DNA of 64,000 bases from Physcomitrium patens (GCF_000002425.4 NC_037270.1:7618598-7682597), one strand, 5' to 3'; numbered from the stretch's first letter, positions 12,230-23,961 are shown. The notes: a model not told the origin generated them from the letters alone. Numbers and translations: made by a program.

Positions 12230-12684
12230 CACATATGTTATCTCTATGAATTGGATTAAATAAAATAAGATTTCTAAACAATTCAGTGAAAATACAAGCA
12301 CAAATGTGCAATTACGCATGAAATAAACTTATCATAGTAATACAAATTATCATTATTATTATCATCATTGTGCAACGGTGGTAACGTTCAAACAAAAATG
12401 CCAAAAAATAACTGATGGTAATGATGCATAAGACTAAAAAAAAAAAAAAAACAAAACAAAAACAAACCAATAAAAAAACACTGAAACAAATGTAATAAGA
12501 ATCAACCATGACAATACACATATTTAGCACACAAATAGATACTCCAAAAATACCTGAACAATATGAAGACCTTTCAAAACGAAAATTTTACAGATTCAAA
12601 ACGCTCCTTATAACAATACTATTTCAGAAAGTTCTCAATTGCTGCAAAATTTTCTATTTGTTTTTTTGTTTGCACATAAGTATC

Positions 12685-12709
<25 letters not shown>
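11961..12709. repeat. Cluster of three (TA)n microsatellites
   Basis: (TA)11-13 arrays at 11961-11983, 12200-12226 and 12684-12709, spaced roughly 240-480 bp apart and of similar length. Confidence 0.9.
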
Positions 12710-12715
<6 letters not shown>

Positions 12716-13588
12716 ACTCACATTTAAGAAGTGTTCACATTTTCAATCTGAAGAAATGAAGACCAGATACTGTTTTTTATTAAATAAGTGTGTGATCTAA
12801 TTAAATTTGGAAGGCCAAAAACATTGACTACATTTGCTAATGATCCTCAATTTCCACCATTACACAATATTAGAGGATTTGATAATTCATAGTGTTTTCA
12901 TTTATTTTAACTTTATGTTGTTGTTTTACAGAAAAATTTATTAATTTCACATCTTCTTAATTTATAATATGAAACACACAATCCTCAGTCCATTTCTCCT
13001 CCTACAACCAAAGTGCTTAATTGGGTCCGATTTGTCCATAAAAATAGAATTTTGAACAATGAACATTAATATGTATATCATTTAAATTCAAGTGAGATTT
13101 CACTAGCACAAATGACTTGTTGCTACAATAGAATCCTTACAATCTTCATAATAAGTAACAATAGACAAATACACACACTTTTGGTTAAAATGAAAGTTAA
13201 TAAATAAGTATTTTCATTTAGTTTTTTTTCTTAGATTCCACAATCTCTACCTAATTTAGTTAAATAGTCCATCAACTGGACTCTTATGATATATTTTGGG
13301 ATGAGATTGAGGATTTTCTATTTCACCATGAAAAAAATCATATTTCCTTTTTCTTCTTCCTTAGCTTTGATTGTTCTTATTTATTGACTTATTTTTGAAA
13401 CACCCTTTTAATTTTTTACAATATCTTTCTAAATAGTTTTTTACATTGAATTGCCACTTTTTAGAAAACTTAAATAATGGTAGATCATAATGCAATATTC
13501 TAGAATAAATGCATCCTTGGTATATCATAACTTTGATTGATTTTGGTATTGTAACCCATTTTCGTTTATAGCTTTCAAAGTATAGATT

Positions 13589-14138
13589 TTTCAAGGACAA
13601 GAACTCGATGAAAAGCAATTCAGACAAGTGAACCTTCACTCAAAGAAAGGTAAAAAAATATAAATAAACAAGTATGTATATTGAAAGAGAAAGTGGAATG
13701 GCTATTGCCAAAGACTAGAAAACATGAAGACTCTAGAAACTAGACTGGAAGCAAGAAAGGAGTTGATAAGAATGAAGAAGGCTTCACTCTTGTCTCTATA
13801 TATACTATCTAACTAGGGGCTATGTGGCAACGTTCTATAGGACCTCTAATATGTATTGACTTTGTAAGACATATGCCTTGATTTACAAGGCAAGTTTTTC
13901 TACGTGTGGGCCACATAGTTAGCTTGGTCTTCAAGCTAACAATATGTGTGGCACATGGCCAACTTGTTGACCACGTTTCTGATCCAAAAAGTCAATTAAA
14001 GATACATATGAAGTCAAAGTAGCATCTATGAAACTTCTAGGAAGCTTTCATATCAAATACTATAGAATTAACTTACTTTTACTTACTTCTACTTATTTAT
14101 ATATGTAATTACTGGCTTACATGAGTATGTCCGTGACA
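13589..14138 (-). repeat. Element 1 LTR (3' LTR in coding orientation)
   Basis: Aligns along its length with 19185-19726. Read on the minus strand it starts TGTCACGGACATA and ends near CCTTGAAA. In related copies the end reads TGACA, giving a TGTCA/TGACA inverted repeat. Confidence 0.88.
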
Positions 14139-14804
14139 TTACCCTCCCTTTTAGGGACGAGTTCCACAAGGAGCAGTCATCATATGTTGAGAAAATCTAT
14201 GATGCGACAAATTGTATTTGGAACATATACTGATCTTTGTTCTCTTCAAAGATGATTGATAGGGCCTCTCAACCATCAATAGTGTCCCATACCAGGGCAG
14301 GAAGACCACCCAATTATTTGATCATTGTTGAGGTCTTCATAACTTCCTTCGAATAGAACATTTGGAACACCATCAACGATTGTTCCTATGTCTAGTAAAA
14401 TCACCAAACATCGGGAGTCCCTTCCCAAATCGTGATACCAAATACATTGTATCTTGCTATTTATTCGAGGAAGAACATGTCATTCTTGAAGATCTTCATC
14501 TCGATTGTGTCATCTTGAAGGTTGTGACAATCGTAATGTCTCATCCGGTAGGTCAACAAATGAAGGCTCTTGAGTCGAATCCGTTGGTTGTTGATTCTCC
14601 ATCTCCTAAGCATCACAACTACAAAAAAGCTACAAACAAGGATTGAAAGTAGAATGTTATCTTGCCTAGATGTTGTTTCTTTTATAAAGAAGGTTTTCAT
14701 CTTAATTTTGATGGATGTCATCGATGAAAAGCCTCCACCGCCTTTGCTGTATTTGTAAGATTCTTTATTGGCTCCCATGTGCGTTCACTAATATCATATC
14801 CGTG

Positions 14805-16112
14805 TCAATGGACAAGATATTCTAATTTATTTTGGCACCGCCTTGAATCTAAGACTTCTTCTACTTCAAACTCTTCATTATTGTCTACTTCTATAAGAGG
14901 AGGTGGAGCTTGTCGTCTTCTTGGTATATCCACTATCTTGTATGATTCAAGAAGAGACACGTAGAATACTGGATGGATTTTCATTGAATCCAGTAGATAT
15001 AAACGATATGCAACTGGATTGATTTGTACAGAAATAGAAAATGGTCCAAGCCTTCGATAGTCCAACTTGTCACAAGGACGAGTGGTCTTGATATTGTGAC
15101 GAAATAGCCATACCTTATGATCCAAGTGGAATGGTGGTTGTTCCTTTCGATAGATATCCGCATTGACCTTTTGTTGTTCTTGAGCTTCTTTTAATTGCGC
15201 CTTCATCATTGCATGTAGCTCTGACAAATGAATCGCCAAATCTTTTGCAATGGGATTATCAACTTTTGAAAAGTCAAAAGTATCAAGTCGTGGATGATAA
15301 CCATAATTAGCAAAGAAAGGTGTTTTTTTTGTAGAAGCATGTACTATATTGTTCTAAGCAAACTCTGCCAATGGCAAAAGAGTTGTCTAATCACCTTCTT
15401 GGTAGTTAATGGTACATCTTAAATATTGCTCCAAAACTTGATTAATACGCTCCGTTTGTCCATCAGTTTGAGGATGGAATGCTGAAGATAGTTTTATATC
15501 CACTTTTAGAATCTTGAAAAGAGTCCGCCAAAATCTTGATATAAATTGAGTTCTTTTATCTGATATAATATCCTTCGGTAATCCATGATAGTAATAGATA
15601 TTATCAAGAAAGAGCTTAGCTGTTTCTTCACCTGTGATAGATTTTTTACATAGTACAAAATGTGCTATCTTGGTAAAACGATCTATTATCACAAATATAG
15701 AGTCATAAGAATCTGAGATTGGAAGATCCATGATGAAGTCCATAGAAACAGAAGACCATGGTTGTTCTAGAATGGGTAATGGCTGAAGAAGTCCAAAAGG
15801 TCGATGACGAGGAGTTTTTGATCTTGAGCAAACATCACATGATTGTACAAAATCTTTGACTGCCTTCTACATTTGAAGCCACCAAAAATCCCTAGATATT
15901 AGCTCCAAAGATTTATTGTATCCAAAATGTCATGCTGTTGGGAAGTTGTGACAAGCTTGAAGAATACGTAAATGTGCTTCTCCTTTTGGAACATATAGGA
16001 GTCCTTCGAAATAGAGTAGGTTGTTCTTAAACTCGAATTTAGAGGGATCATGAGATCTAGAAGAATTATTCTTGATATCATGAACAAGAATTATTCTTGA
16101 TATCATGAACAA
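14805..16112 (-). pseudogene. Element 1 integrase with chromodomain, broken
   Basis: Integrates the element's DNA into the host genome. The zinc-binding part lies around 15899-16112 and is frameshifted. The catalytic core (15387-15743) retains the DFIMDLP aspartate, the second aspartate in IISDKRTQF and the glutamate in DGQTERINQ. After a disrupted stretch, 14805-15239 carries the GPY/F-type module (YRRLGPF) and then a chromodomain beginning FEVEEVLDSRR. The frame stops after EYLVH where related copies have Trp, a TGG-to-TGA change. Chromodomains of this class are known to bind histone marks and steer insertion into heterochromatin. Confidence 0.88.
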
Positions 16113-16209
16113 GAATTATTCTTAATACACATGTTAACATGAAATACTTGAGGTTCTTGTGATTTGTATACACGATAACTGGACTAAAAGCGCCTTCTAG
16201 ATAATGATG

Positions 16210-16500
16210 TCATTCTTGAAAAGCATCCACAATTGTAAGAAGTTCTTTATCATGGATCTCATAATTGATTTCTGCTACTGAGAATTTTTTTGAATGAAAG
16301 GCTACTGGATGAAGTTTGTCATCTGTTCCCATTTGTAACAAAACCGTACCCAGAGCAAAGTCTGATGCATCTGTTTCCATAAAGAACGCTTTGGAAAAAT
16401 CAACATAATACAAGATTGGTGTAGAAACAAACATTGTCTTCAAAGATTCAAAAGAACCTTCCACTTCTTGATTCCATTGGAGTTTGTTTTTACAAGTCAA
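16210..16500 (-). pseudogene. Element 1 RNase H fragment
   Basis: Degrades the RNA strand during reverse transcription. The frame shows the Ty3 RNase H pattern: the preceding linker 'ESLKTMFVSTPIL', then FMETDASDFALGTVL with the catalytic aspartate, HPVAFHSKKF, and [10 protein letters not shown]. It is separated from the RT part by stops and lacks the C-terminal third in frame. Confidence 0.85.
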
Positions 16501-16605
16501 ATGTATAGGTGGAGTTGCAACTCAAGAAAAGTCTTTGATGAAGATCCGATAGTAGTTGGCAAATTTCAAAAGGCATAGGACATCTCTTATCGTTTTTGGG
16601 ATCTT

Positions 16606-17490
16606 TCAATCTATAATAGTTTGAACTTTCTTAGGATCCATCATAAGTCTATCATTTGAAATGATGTAACCTAAGAAATCAACTTGAGTAGTGTAGAATA
16701 CACACTTTTCTATCTTGGCATAGAGTCTCGCATCTCTTAATTTTTGTAATACACGACAAACATGAAATTCATGTTCTTCTGGATTCTTAAAATAGATCAA
16801 GATGTCGTTTAGATAACAGACCACAAAATCATCTAAAAACTCTTGAAAAACATCATTTATTAGATGTTGAAAAGTTGTTGGTGTATTTGTAAGTCCAAAA
16901 GGCATGACGTTGTATTCAAAATGTCTATACCTAGTTTGAAATGTAGTCTTCTATTCATCTCCTTTTTTGATGCGTACTAGAGTGTATGCTCCTCGGAGAT
17001 CTATTTTTGTATAGATCTTAGCTTGATTCAACTGATCAAGAAGTCTAGATATTAAAGGTAGTGGATACCTATTCTTGATGGTAATCTTGTTGAATCCTCA
17101 ATAATCAACATACATCTGTAATGATCCATCTATTTTCTTTACAAATAGAATTGGAGCTCTTACCTGAGATTTAGAATGGCATATGAAATTCTTGGCTAGA
17201 TTTTCTTCAATATACTCCTTGAGTTTAGTCAACTCATTTTGTGATAAACTGTAGATTGGTCCAAATGGCGGTTATGCTCCTTCTTGAAGGTCAATTGAGC
17301 AATCATAGGGACGATGTTCTGGAAGTGTATCCGCATTCTTTTTTTCAAATACATCTTGAAATTCTTGATATTGGCTTGGAATGCCACGTGAAGTCTTTGC
17401 ACCATTAGAAACAAGTGTGGTGTAAATAATATATGGTGATTCTTTCATAGCAGCATGCAAGAAAACTTTTGCACCTATAAACACGGGTTT
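16606..17490 (-). pseudogene. Element 1 reverse transcriptase, broken
   Basis: Copies the element's RNA into DNA. The palm and thumb regions are readable at 16606-16905 (MPFGLTNTPTTFQ, then VDFLGYIIS). The catalytic box reads YLND at 16804-16815 instead of the YLDD expected in this family, so one catalytic aspartate is lost by a G-to-A change. The fingers and upstream part (about 16920-17490) are interrupted by several stops; the 'YDCSIDLQEGA' linker is recognisable at 17272-17310. Confidence 0.88.
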
Positions 17491-17519
17491 AATTGAACTG
17501 GACTTATGACTCTCTACTT

Positions 17520-17870
17520 GATTAACTATACTAGTAGTTATACTTTTAGAGAAAGTAAGAGTTCGAGAAATCCTATGTATTTGAGGGTTTTATTTTTCTA
17601 ACCACGATAAACCTAAAATGACTGGATTAGAGGGAGATCTAATGATATTAAATACTACAAAGCTATTGTGACCATTGATTATTACTTCTATAAGAAAGAT
17701 TTCGTGAGTAATATCTCCAAAAGACAATGGACGACCATCTATGACTTCTACATGAACAGATTTAGTTTTCTTTATTAAAGATATGCTATGTCTTTTAGTA
17801 AATTCTTCATCTAAGAAACACGCCGAGGCTCTTGAATCTAAGAAGGCTAAAGGCTTTGTAATGTTTAGGT
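17520..17870 (-). pseudogene. Element 1 protease remnant
   Basis: The retroviral-type aspartic protease region lies between gag and RT. Homology to the better preserved element 2 protease (54216-54635) is visible in the second half (HVEVIDGR and ILGLSWLE segments). The region around the active site near 17830 is frameshifted here, so no intact D-S-G triad can be read. Confidence 0.65.
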
Positions 17871-18039
17871 CCTAAAATAACATTTAATGTAAAACAATGA
17901 GAGGGTTCTGAGGAGAGAATAAGACCTTTATTAGATGTTATGCAAGGTTCCAGCCGCACGGTCCCTATTGTAGCTGGATAAACTTGTTTTTCGACATATT
18001 GTCTTCTCTGATAGCCATACTCCTCATTTTGTAGTTGTG

Positions 18040-19008
18040 TCATTTCTTTGGACAATGTTGAGCAGTGTGTTTTGGTTCTCCACAATATAAACATAATCCT
18101 TCTTTACAACGATGAGTCTTTTCTTGTTCAGTAAGAAGTTTGAAATGTACTGCAACAATTTGCATATCCTCTACTTCCGAATATATGTGTTGAAGAGATG
18201 TTGGTGTTGCTATTGAATTATAGTTACATTGAGGTTAACTTGTATGATTCTCAGATCAAAATTCAAAAAGGCGATTGTCGCACTTCACAGCAAAGTCAAT
18301 TGCTTGACTCAATGTTTGAGGATCAAGTAAGTTGAGCATTAATTTTTTTACCTCATATTATAATCCGTAGAAAAATTGGCTAATAAGTGCAGCATCATCC
18401 CACTTGATATCAGTTGTAAGTTGTCAAAATTGTAAAACATACAACATTACTGATTGATTGCTTTGTCGTAAAATACGGATCTTATTGGTTGCAATACGAA
18501 TTGCATCATGTTCTTCATACATGGATCAAAACTCCGCTAGAAAAACCTCTAGATTATTCAATATTAGATCTCGTCATTTAAGAAAAGATGAAAACTACGA
18601 TAGTGCTGAACATAAAAGAAGCATACCAATGAATCTAACTTGCTATCCTAGAATTAGATAGCTTTGTGGTTGAAGTTCAATCACAAATTACACTTGATTA
18701 ATAAATCCTCGAAAGTTGGATTTGGTGCCATCAAACTTCTCGGGTAGGGCAATTCTTGGTTCTCTAACACTGGAAGGGCATTCCACCATAGGAGAAGGGA
18801 CATGATTTGGTGCAAATGTTGAAGCAGCTGCAATCATTTCTATATCTTTACTTCCTGCCAATCTTGTTACTCCTTGTGGTGGTAAATTGAATTGATGCAT
18901 CGCAAGCATTAACTCCCTCAATCGCTCTTGCATTTGTGCCATTGCACTCTTCATTTCAGTAAGTTCTGTCATAACAACACTTAGAAAATAGAAGATGTTT
19001 AATATCAC
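18040..19008 (-). pseudogene. Element 1 gag with zinc knuckle, broken
   Basis: Structural capsid/nucleocapsid polyprotein. The N-terminal frame (18688-19008) has a Met/Glu/Leu-rich, coiled-coil-like segment and then LPEKFDGTKSNFRGF, the usual start of the retrotransposon gag domain. A CCHC zinc knuckle (CLYCGEPKHTAQHC) is readable at 18052-18093. The middle is disrupted by stops and frameshifts. Confidence 0.8.
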
Positions 19009-19152
19009 TCAAGACAAATAGAAGAGAGGACTTGAGAACAAAGAAAATACTAAGGACAATATCAGTTTAGAAGAGAGTAATCTGTAACTTCTAATATGCT
19101 TGTGTCTTATCAAGAAAAAGGGATAATCCACTCTTAATCAAGATAAGACAAA

Positions 19153-19164
19153 GCTCTGATATTA
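19153..19164 (-). other. Element 1 primer-binding site, mutated
   Basis: On the minus strand this reads TAATATCAGAGC, two G-to-A changes from TGGTATCAGAGC, the standard sequence complementary to the 3' end of initiator Met tRNA. It lies 20 nt inside the 5' LTR edge, further than is usual. Confidence 0.6.
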
Positions 19165-19184
19165 TAAGTGTATTCTTATCAATC

Positions 19185-19726
19185 TTTCAAGGACAAGAAC
19201 TTGATGAAAAACAATTCAGACAAGTAAGCCTTCACTCAAACAAATGTAACAAAATATAAATAAACAAGTATGTATATTGAAAAAGAAACTAGAATGGCTA
19301 TTGCCAAAGACTAAAAAACATGAAGACTCTTAAAATTAGACTGGAAGCAAAAAAAGAGTTGATAAGAGTGAAGAAGGCTTCACTCTATATATACTATCTA
19401 ACTAGGGGCTACGTAGCGATGTTCTATAGGACCTCCAATATGTGTTGACTTTGTAGGACACATGCTTTGACTTACAAAGCAAGTTTTCTACGTATGGGCC
19501 ACATTGTTAGCTTGGTCTTCAAGCTAACAACATGTGTGGCACATGGCCAACTTGTTGACCACGTTTCTAATCCAAAAAGTCAATTAAAGACACATATGAA
19601 GTCAAAGTAGCGTCTATGAAACTTCTAGGAAGCTTCCATATCAAATACTATAGAATTAACTTACTTCTACTTACTTCTACTTATTTATATATGTAATTAT
19701 TGGCTTACATGAGTATGTCCATGACA
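19185..19726 (-). repeat. Element 1 LTR (5' LTR in coding orientation)
   Basis: Pairs with 13589-14138 with scattered substitutions and small indels (542 versus 550 bp). The visible divergence indicates an old insertion. Confidence 0.88.
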
Positions 19727-19731
19727 AGATT

Positions 19732-20089
19732 ATAAAGTTGTTAATTATTAAAGGATTAAAATCTTTTATCTTTTAGATACAAGTTAATCTAATCGTTTTT
19801 CTTTAGGAAGTCTTGTCCTATCACCCAACATGCTTGTCCAACATATTGGATTATATAAATAAATAAATAAATAAATATATATATATATATATAGTAGACA
19901 ATTCCAAAGTCTATCATGCAATGTGAGACTAAACCCATCTTTTGCCATAATAATTATTGCAAATAATACAACTCTTGTGTTGGTTAAGTTCTTTACTCAA
20001 TGGCCAACCACAAAGCGACATAGCTTGGTTACTATTTTTGGTTGTAATACAAAGACCACCAAAAGAAAAGAAAAGAAAAGAAAATGCAA
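19732..20089. other. Short AT-rich spacer with microsatellite
   Basis: Contains a compound (AAAT)n-(AT)n repeat at 19855-19893 and a (GAAAA)n-like run near 20062-20081. No gene is visible. Confidence 0.7.
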
Positions 20090-21736
20090 CTATAGAGAAA
20101 ATTTTGATGCACTTGTGAATGGGAACAAAAAGCCGGACTCCACCACGGCTTTACGACACCCGAGCACGGTTACGGGACCCGTATCCATTAGCGCGACGTG
20201 AAAATGGACACGGATGACCGTGTAATCGATCACCCATACCCGCGGCGATGTGTGGATTTTGCAGCTCGCGCTTTTGGATGGAAAGGCGAGAGCATGAATC
20301 CCAAGCATTGCAGGGATTTTTGCACAATTGTGGCAGATAGTTTCCAAGCATCGAGATCGCCCCATCGCATCGCCTCTAACTGGTTGGTGTTTTTGCCTCT
20401 GGACAAGCAAAAAGCACTGTTGCGGTAGCTTGCAAAACATTTGAGTGTGCTGTGAATCTGCACTTGGTCTGGTCCCCTGGCCTCTCTCCGAAAGGGCTCC
20501 AATGATCGGGGGGACATGGGGTTTTTGTATCGACGTCGAGATTTCAATTCGCTTTGTGAGGTTGAGAGGTTGTGGTGAGAATAGAGTCGCGCGCGCGTGT
20601 GTGTGGAGGGATTGTAGGGCCCGCGCCGCCGTTTTCGCGCCGTGGGGGTTTCATCCCCCCTTCCTGTCCGTAGTCTAGTCGTGTTTCGCTTTTAGCGTCA
20701 CGGTGCTTTTACTTCTTTCTGTTCCTTCGCTTGTGGTTCAATCCCGTTTTTGCCTCCAATTGGGTAGTTTCGGTGAGTGTGCTTTTTTTTTTTCAAATTG
20801 GTTTGATTTCGCTGAACATTTTGTTTCATCCGCTATCTTTTGTCCTTGCTGGAGTTGCTGACCGGAAGTTTGTGTAAAACATGAGCCACGTGAAAGAACA
20901 TTTCAAACTCCTGTTCTAATAGTTTTAGCACTTACATTTTGTCACCAAGGTTCTATGAAATCATTAACCGATTTGTTACGGAATTCGGCACCGCTTCGTA
21001 ACAGTAGTTACTACACTTTTCTACTGTGAGAAGTAATTATCATTCATGGCAACTAGGAAACAAGCAACCGTCGATTTCTTGAAGAAGGCAATTCAAGAAG
21101 ATGCTTGAGTGAGGCACGGCATTCCATTTCATTCTGGTCAACAGTGTGCTTCAGGCTATCTTCACTTTGTAACTACAACTTCCTAGTATCAACAGGTTCC
21201 TCAAGTCAGCGTTGCTAGCGAACAGGTGGACTACCACGAAAAACTCGTACACGTCAAAGCATCAGCATGACAGAAGACCAAAACATGCGGGCGACTTTCC
21301 ATAAATGATTGTCTCCTAAACTGCAAATCCCAGAGCAATAAAACAAACAAAAGCTTGGAACGAAAGTGGTAGTCAAACTGACACAAACAACACAAACAAG
21401 CCATTCAGCAAATGAAGAACGCCCTCAGCATTTCAACTCAGTCATGGGAAACAGATTCAATATGATTTTCCTAATAGCACTTCACAAAATGAATGGTGAA
21501 GCGATTAACTGATGAAAACGCAGTAAAACAATTCAAAATTCGAAGCCCGAAACCGCACAAGTTGAAAGATCACTCCCAGCTCGTACGGAATTCAATAATT
21601 TACACAGTTCCGGCTCCAAGACACGCAAAATAAAAAAATGACACTTTGAATTAACCAAGTCGCAATTACAAGCGACACAAATCAGTGAAGGAATACTTAT
21701 TTAAATCCCATCGATAATTATTGCGACTGCCGCGGT
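20090..21736. other. GC-rich island and leader-like sequence, gene not identified
   Basis: Composition rises abruptly at about 20090, with a CpG-rich stretch at 20580-20660 containing GCGCGCG and GGCCCGCGCC. It is followed on the plus strand by pyrimidine-rich DNA and a good splice-donor-like CGGTGAGT at 20771-20778. This looks like a plant promoter and 5' leader. The only start codon I can tie to it opens a 20-codon frame at 21046. The part from about 21110 to 21736 lies downstream of GS1 copy B and holds nothing recognisable. Confidence 0.35.
21046..21108 (+). pseudogene. 20-codon ORF, weakly like an MIT-domain N-terminus
   Basis: An ATG here opens 20 codons ending TGA. The peptide ATVDFLKKAIQEDA resembles the first helix of MIT domains as at the N-terminus of VPS4-type AAA ATPases (a pattern of the form QAIEYVKQAVQED). 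No continuation of that domain was found in any frame in the next several hundred bases. It could be a stranded first exon, a decayed gene or chance. Confidence 0.2.
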
Positions 21737-23961
21737 AAACAGCTTCCGAGATGGATGTGACACCTCCTCATGTGCTTCTATCTACCAGAGACCTTCCTCT
21801 GGAATGTATATAATTGTCTGCGTTCCCGCGCACCGAAGCCTAATGTTGTTGTACTCGACCTACTGCGTCCAGCGACCGCCGGGCTTTCCGCCCACATCGC
21901 TCGCTGCCTACCACGGCAGGGCAGGGCAGGGTAGGGGGGCTATTATATTCCTCTACCCCTGCGCCCGACCAACCTTGCACCACCCCGGCACCACCGCCGA
22001 TCACTTACCTTATCAAACATGCCCATCACTATCCTACAATTCCAGGCCCCGATCGTCATCGCTGGCCTCCTCACACCATTCTTGCTTTCTTTCTTCCTTT
22101 CTTTGTCCCCGACTCACTCACGCTCACTCACTCCTCCGTCCCCTCTTCTTCACTTCTGCTCCTCCGGGCTCCACAAGATCGTCGTGTATGCGATCATTCC
22201 CGTCACCACGTACGGGTCCATGTTCGACGCCGGCCTCCTGTCCTCGAAGTACCCCTTGCCGTCCTTCTCCGTGTCACGCCCCACACGCACTGATGCTCCC
22301 CTGTTCGCCACTCCCCACGAGAACGTGTTCATGTCCGCGGTCTCGTGCTTTCCAGTCAACCTCCGCTCGTTGCCCTCGCCGTAAGAGGCAATGTGCTCCC
22401 TGTGCCTCAATCCCAACTTCTCGATGGCCTTCTTGATCACCTCGTATCCTCCCTCCTCACGCATCGATTTCGTGCTGTAGCACCCAACACAACCCCCGTC
22501 AACCATCACCCCCGTCCAAACGTACAAACAACCATGACCAACCACAGGAAACGAAACCCCACTCCCAACAAATCCCCCTCGCGATTACTCACCTGTAGTT
22601 GGTGTGGCATCCCGCGCCGTTCCAGTCTCCTTCGATGGGCTTCGGGTCCAGCGACAGCACCACTCCCGCAATCTCGGTGATCCTCTCCAAAATGTATCGC
22701 GCAGCCCACAACTGGTCCGCAGCAGCGATGCCCTTCGAAGGCCCCACCTGGAACTCCCACTGCCCGGGCATCACCTCTCCGTTGATGCCACTGATCTGGA
22801 TGCCGGCGTACAGGCAAGCCTTGTAATGGGCGTTCACGATGTCACGTCCCCAGGCCTTGTCAGCTCCGGTTCCGCAGTAGTATGGTCCCTGGGGACCCGG
22901 GTAACCGCCCACGGGCCATCCCAGGGGCCACTTCACTTCCTTCTGCAACAGGGTGTACTCCTGCTCTAAACCATACCTGCCCCCCCACACACACACACAC
23001 AAAACGCTCAGCTCTTCGCAGTTGTTAATGCAGAGATACACTTTGTGAGAAAACATCCCAACTGCGGTAACAGTCTGTGAATTCACCAGAGTCACAATCT
23101 TAAAAACTTGTGCGAATCCGGGAGTTTGATTGCTTCACTGCACACGACACTACAGATTTCACGCTTGTTTGCAGAGAAACGCACACTTTCCGAGCTTGCT
23201 GTAGCAGCGCGGTGAGCGACAAAAATACAACCAATCATGCAATCACAGAATCGTGTGGTCAAGAACGAGATTGTAAAGCACGTTCTAAGTGCACATAAAC
23301 CGAGAAGCAGCTTTGAACGCTAGGTTCGAAACATGCGCAGTGGAGCTACGCACAGACAGGTGGAAAAGTTTGTGGGATAAGGGCGGAGAGAAAAAGAAAA
23401 GAATTCAACTCGCTAAACCTCTCTAACAGAAACACTTCGCAACACTGGTTGTGCGGACAAGAGCAACAATTTCAATGAAAAAGGGGAAGGAGGCTAAACA
23501 TTGACGGTTCAAAAGACAGAATCACACACGGTAATCGCAAACAAAACTAGTTTCAGGGAGAAGACACAGCCAGAAATGCTCACCATGTCTCCTCCTCCGC
23601 CACCTCCTTCGTGGCGAAAATCTCCGCAGCAGCAGCGCGCTTGTTGGTGGGGATGGGCACGCCCTGGGGCGTGTACGCGTCACAGATCACCAGAATGTTG
23701 TTCCCCCTGCGGAACGGGTCCCGGAAGATCGCCTGCGGGTACAGAATCACCTCGCTGTCCTCACCCGGCGCCTGCCCAGTGCTCGACCCATCGTAATTCC
23801 ACTTCGGCAGCAGCTTCGGGTCGCTCACAGGCTTCGGCAGCGTCCTGGCCTTGGATCGCAAGTCGGTTCCCGACCCACCGATCCAAATGTACTCAGCAAT
23901 AATCTCCTGGGTGGTCTCCTCCAGAGACAAGTTCAACAGCTCGTTGAGAGAAGTCATCTTT
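21718..23961. repeat. Duplicated block, copy B (pairs with 6662-8905)
   Basis: See the copy A block. Upstream of the ATG only weak, interrupted similarity to copy A remains (for example CCCGCTA against CCTCGCTAA). The two loci therefore look like older paralogues whose transcribed part has been made uniform, and not like a fresh duplication with sharp ends. Confidence 0.95.
22150..23957 (-). CDS. GLN1: Glutamine synthetase, cytosolic type (GS1), copy B, three exons
   Basis: Second intact GS1, same strand as copy A. Exons on the minus strand: 23957-23584, 22976-22593 and 22474-22150, with GT-AG introns 22977-23583 and 22475-22592; 360 residues. It keeps every metal- and substrate-binding residue listed for copy A. 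The only protein difference I see is Ile113 for Val113, a conservative change from one base at 23621. The 5' leader and flanking DNA are different from copy A, so the two genes supply the same enzyme under what are probably different controls. Element 1 and a GC-rich island lie between the two genes. No transit peptide is encoded; the nearest in-frame upstream codon that could start is TTG, six codons away, and is not credible. Confidence 0.95.

Larger units (their letters stand above)
9561..13583. other. AT-rich intergenic spacer
   Basis: No coding region is recognised. A less AT-rich patch at about 11030-11660 contains a purine-rich tract and ACGTCA-type motifs. The rest is AT-rich with (TA)n and (TTTA)n arrays at 11665-11685, 11775-11804, 11961-11983, 12200-12226 and 12684-12709. 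Confidence 0.65.
13584..19731 (-). mobile_element. Element 1: decayed Ty3/gypsy chromovirus with both LTRs
   Basis: About 6.1 kb, coding on the minus strand. The LTRs are 13589-14138 and 19185-19726, flanked by the 5-bp target duplication AGATT (13584-13588 and 19727-19731). Domain order in the minus direction is gag with zinc knuckle, protease, reverse transcriptase, RNase H, integrase, and a C-terminal chromodomain. This order and the chromodomain place it in the chromovirus branch of Ty3/gypsy. Stops and frameshifts break every gene, and the RT catalytic motif is mutated, so it is inactive. The integrase C-terminus and LTR are close to those of elements 2 and 5, so they are one family. Confidence 0.9.

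Noticed and set aside
20981..20993. GAATTCGGCAC resembling a cDNA-library adaptor
   Set aside because: Match is 11 bases and then departs from the adaptor; surrounding sequence is continuous genomic DNA, so coincidence.
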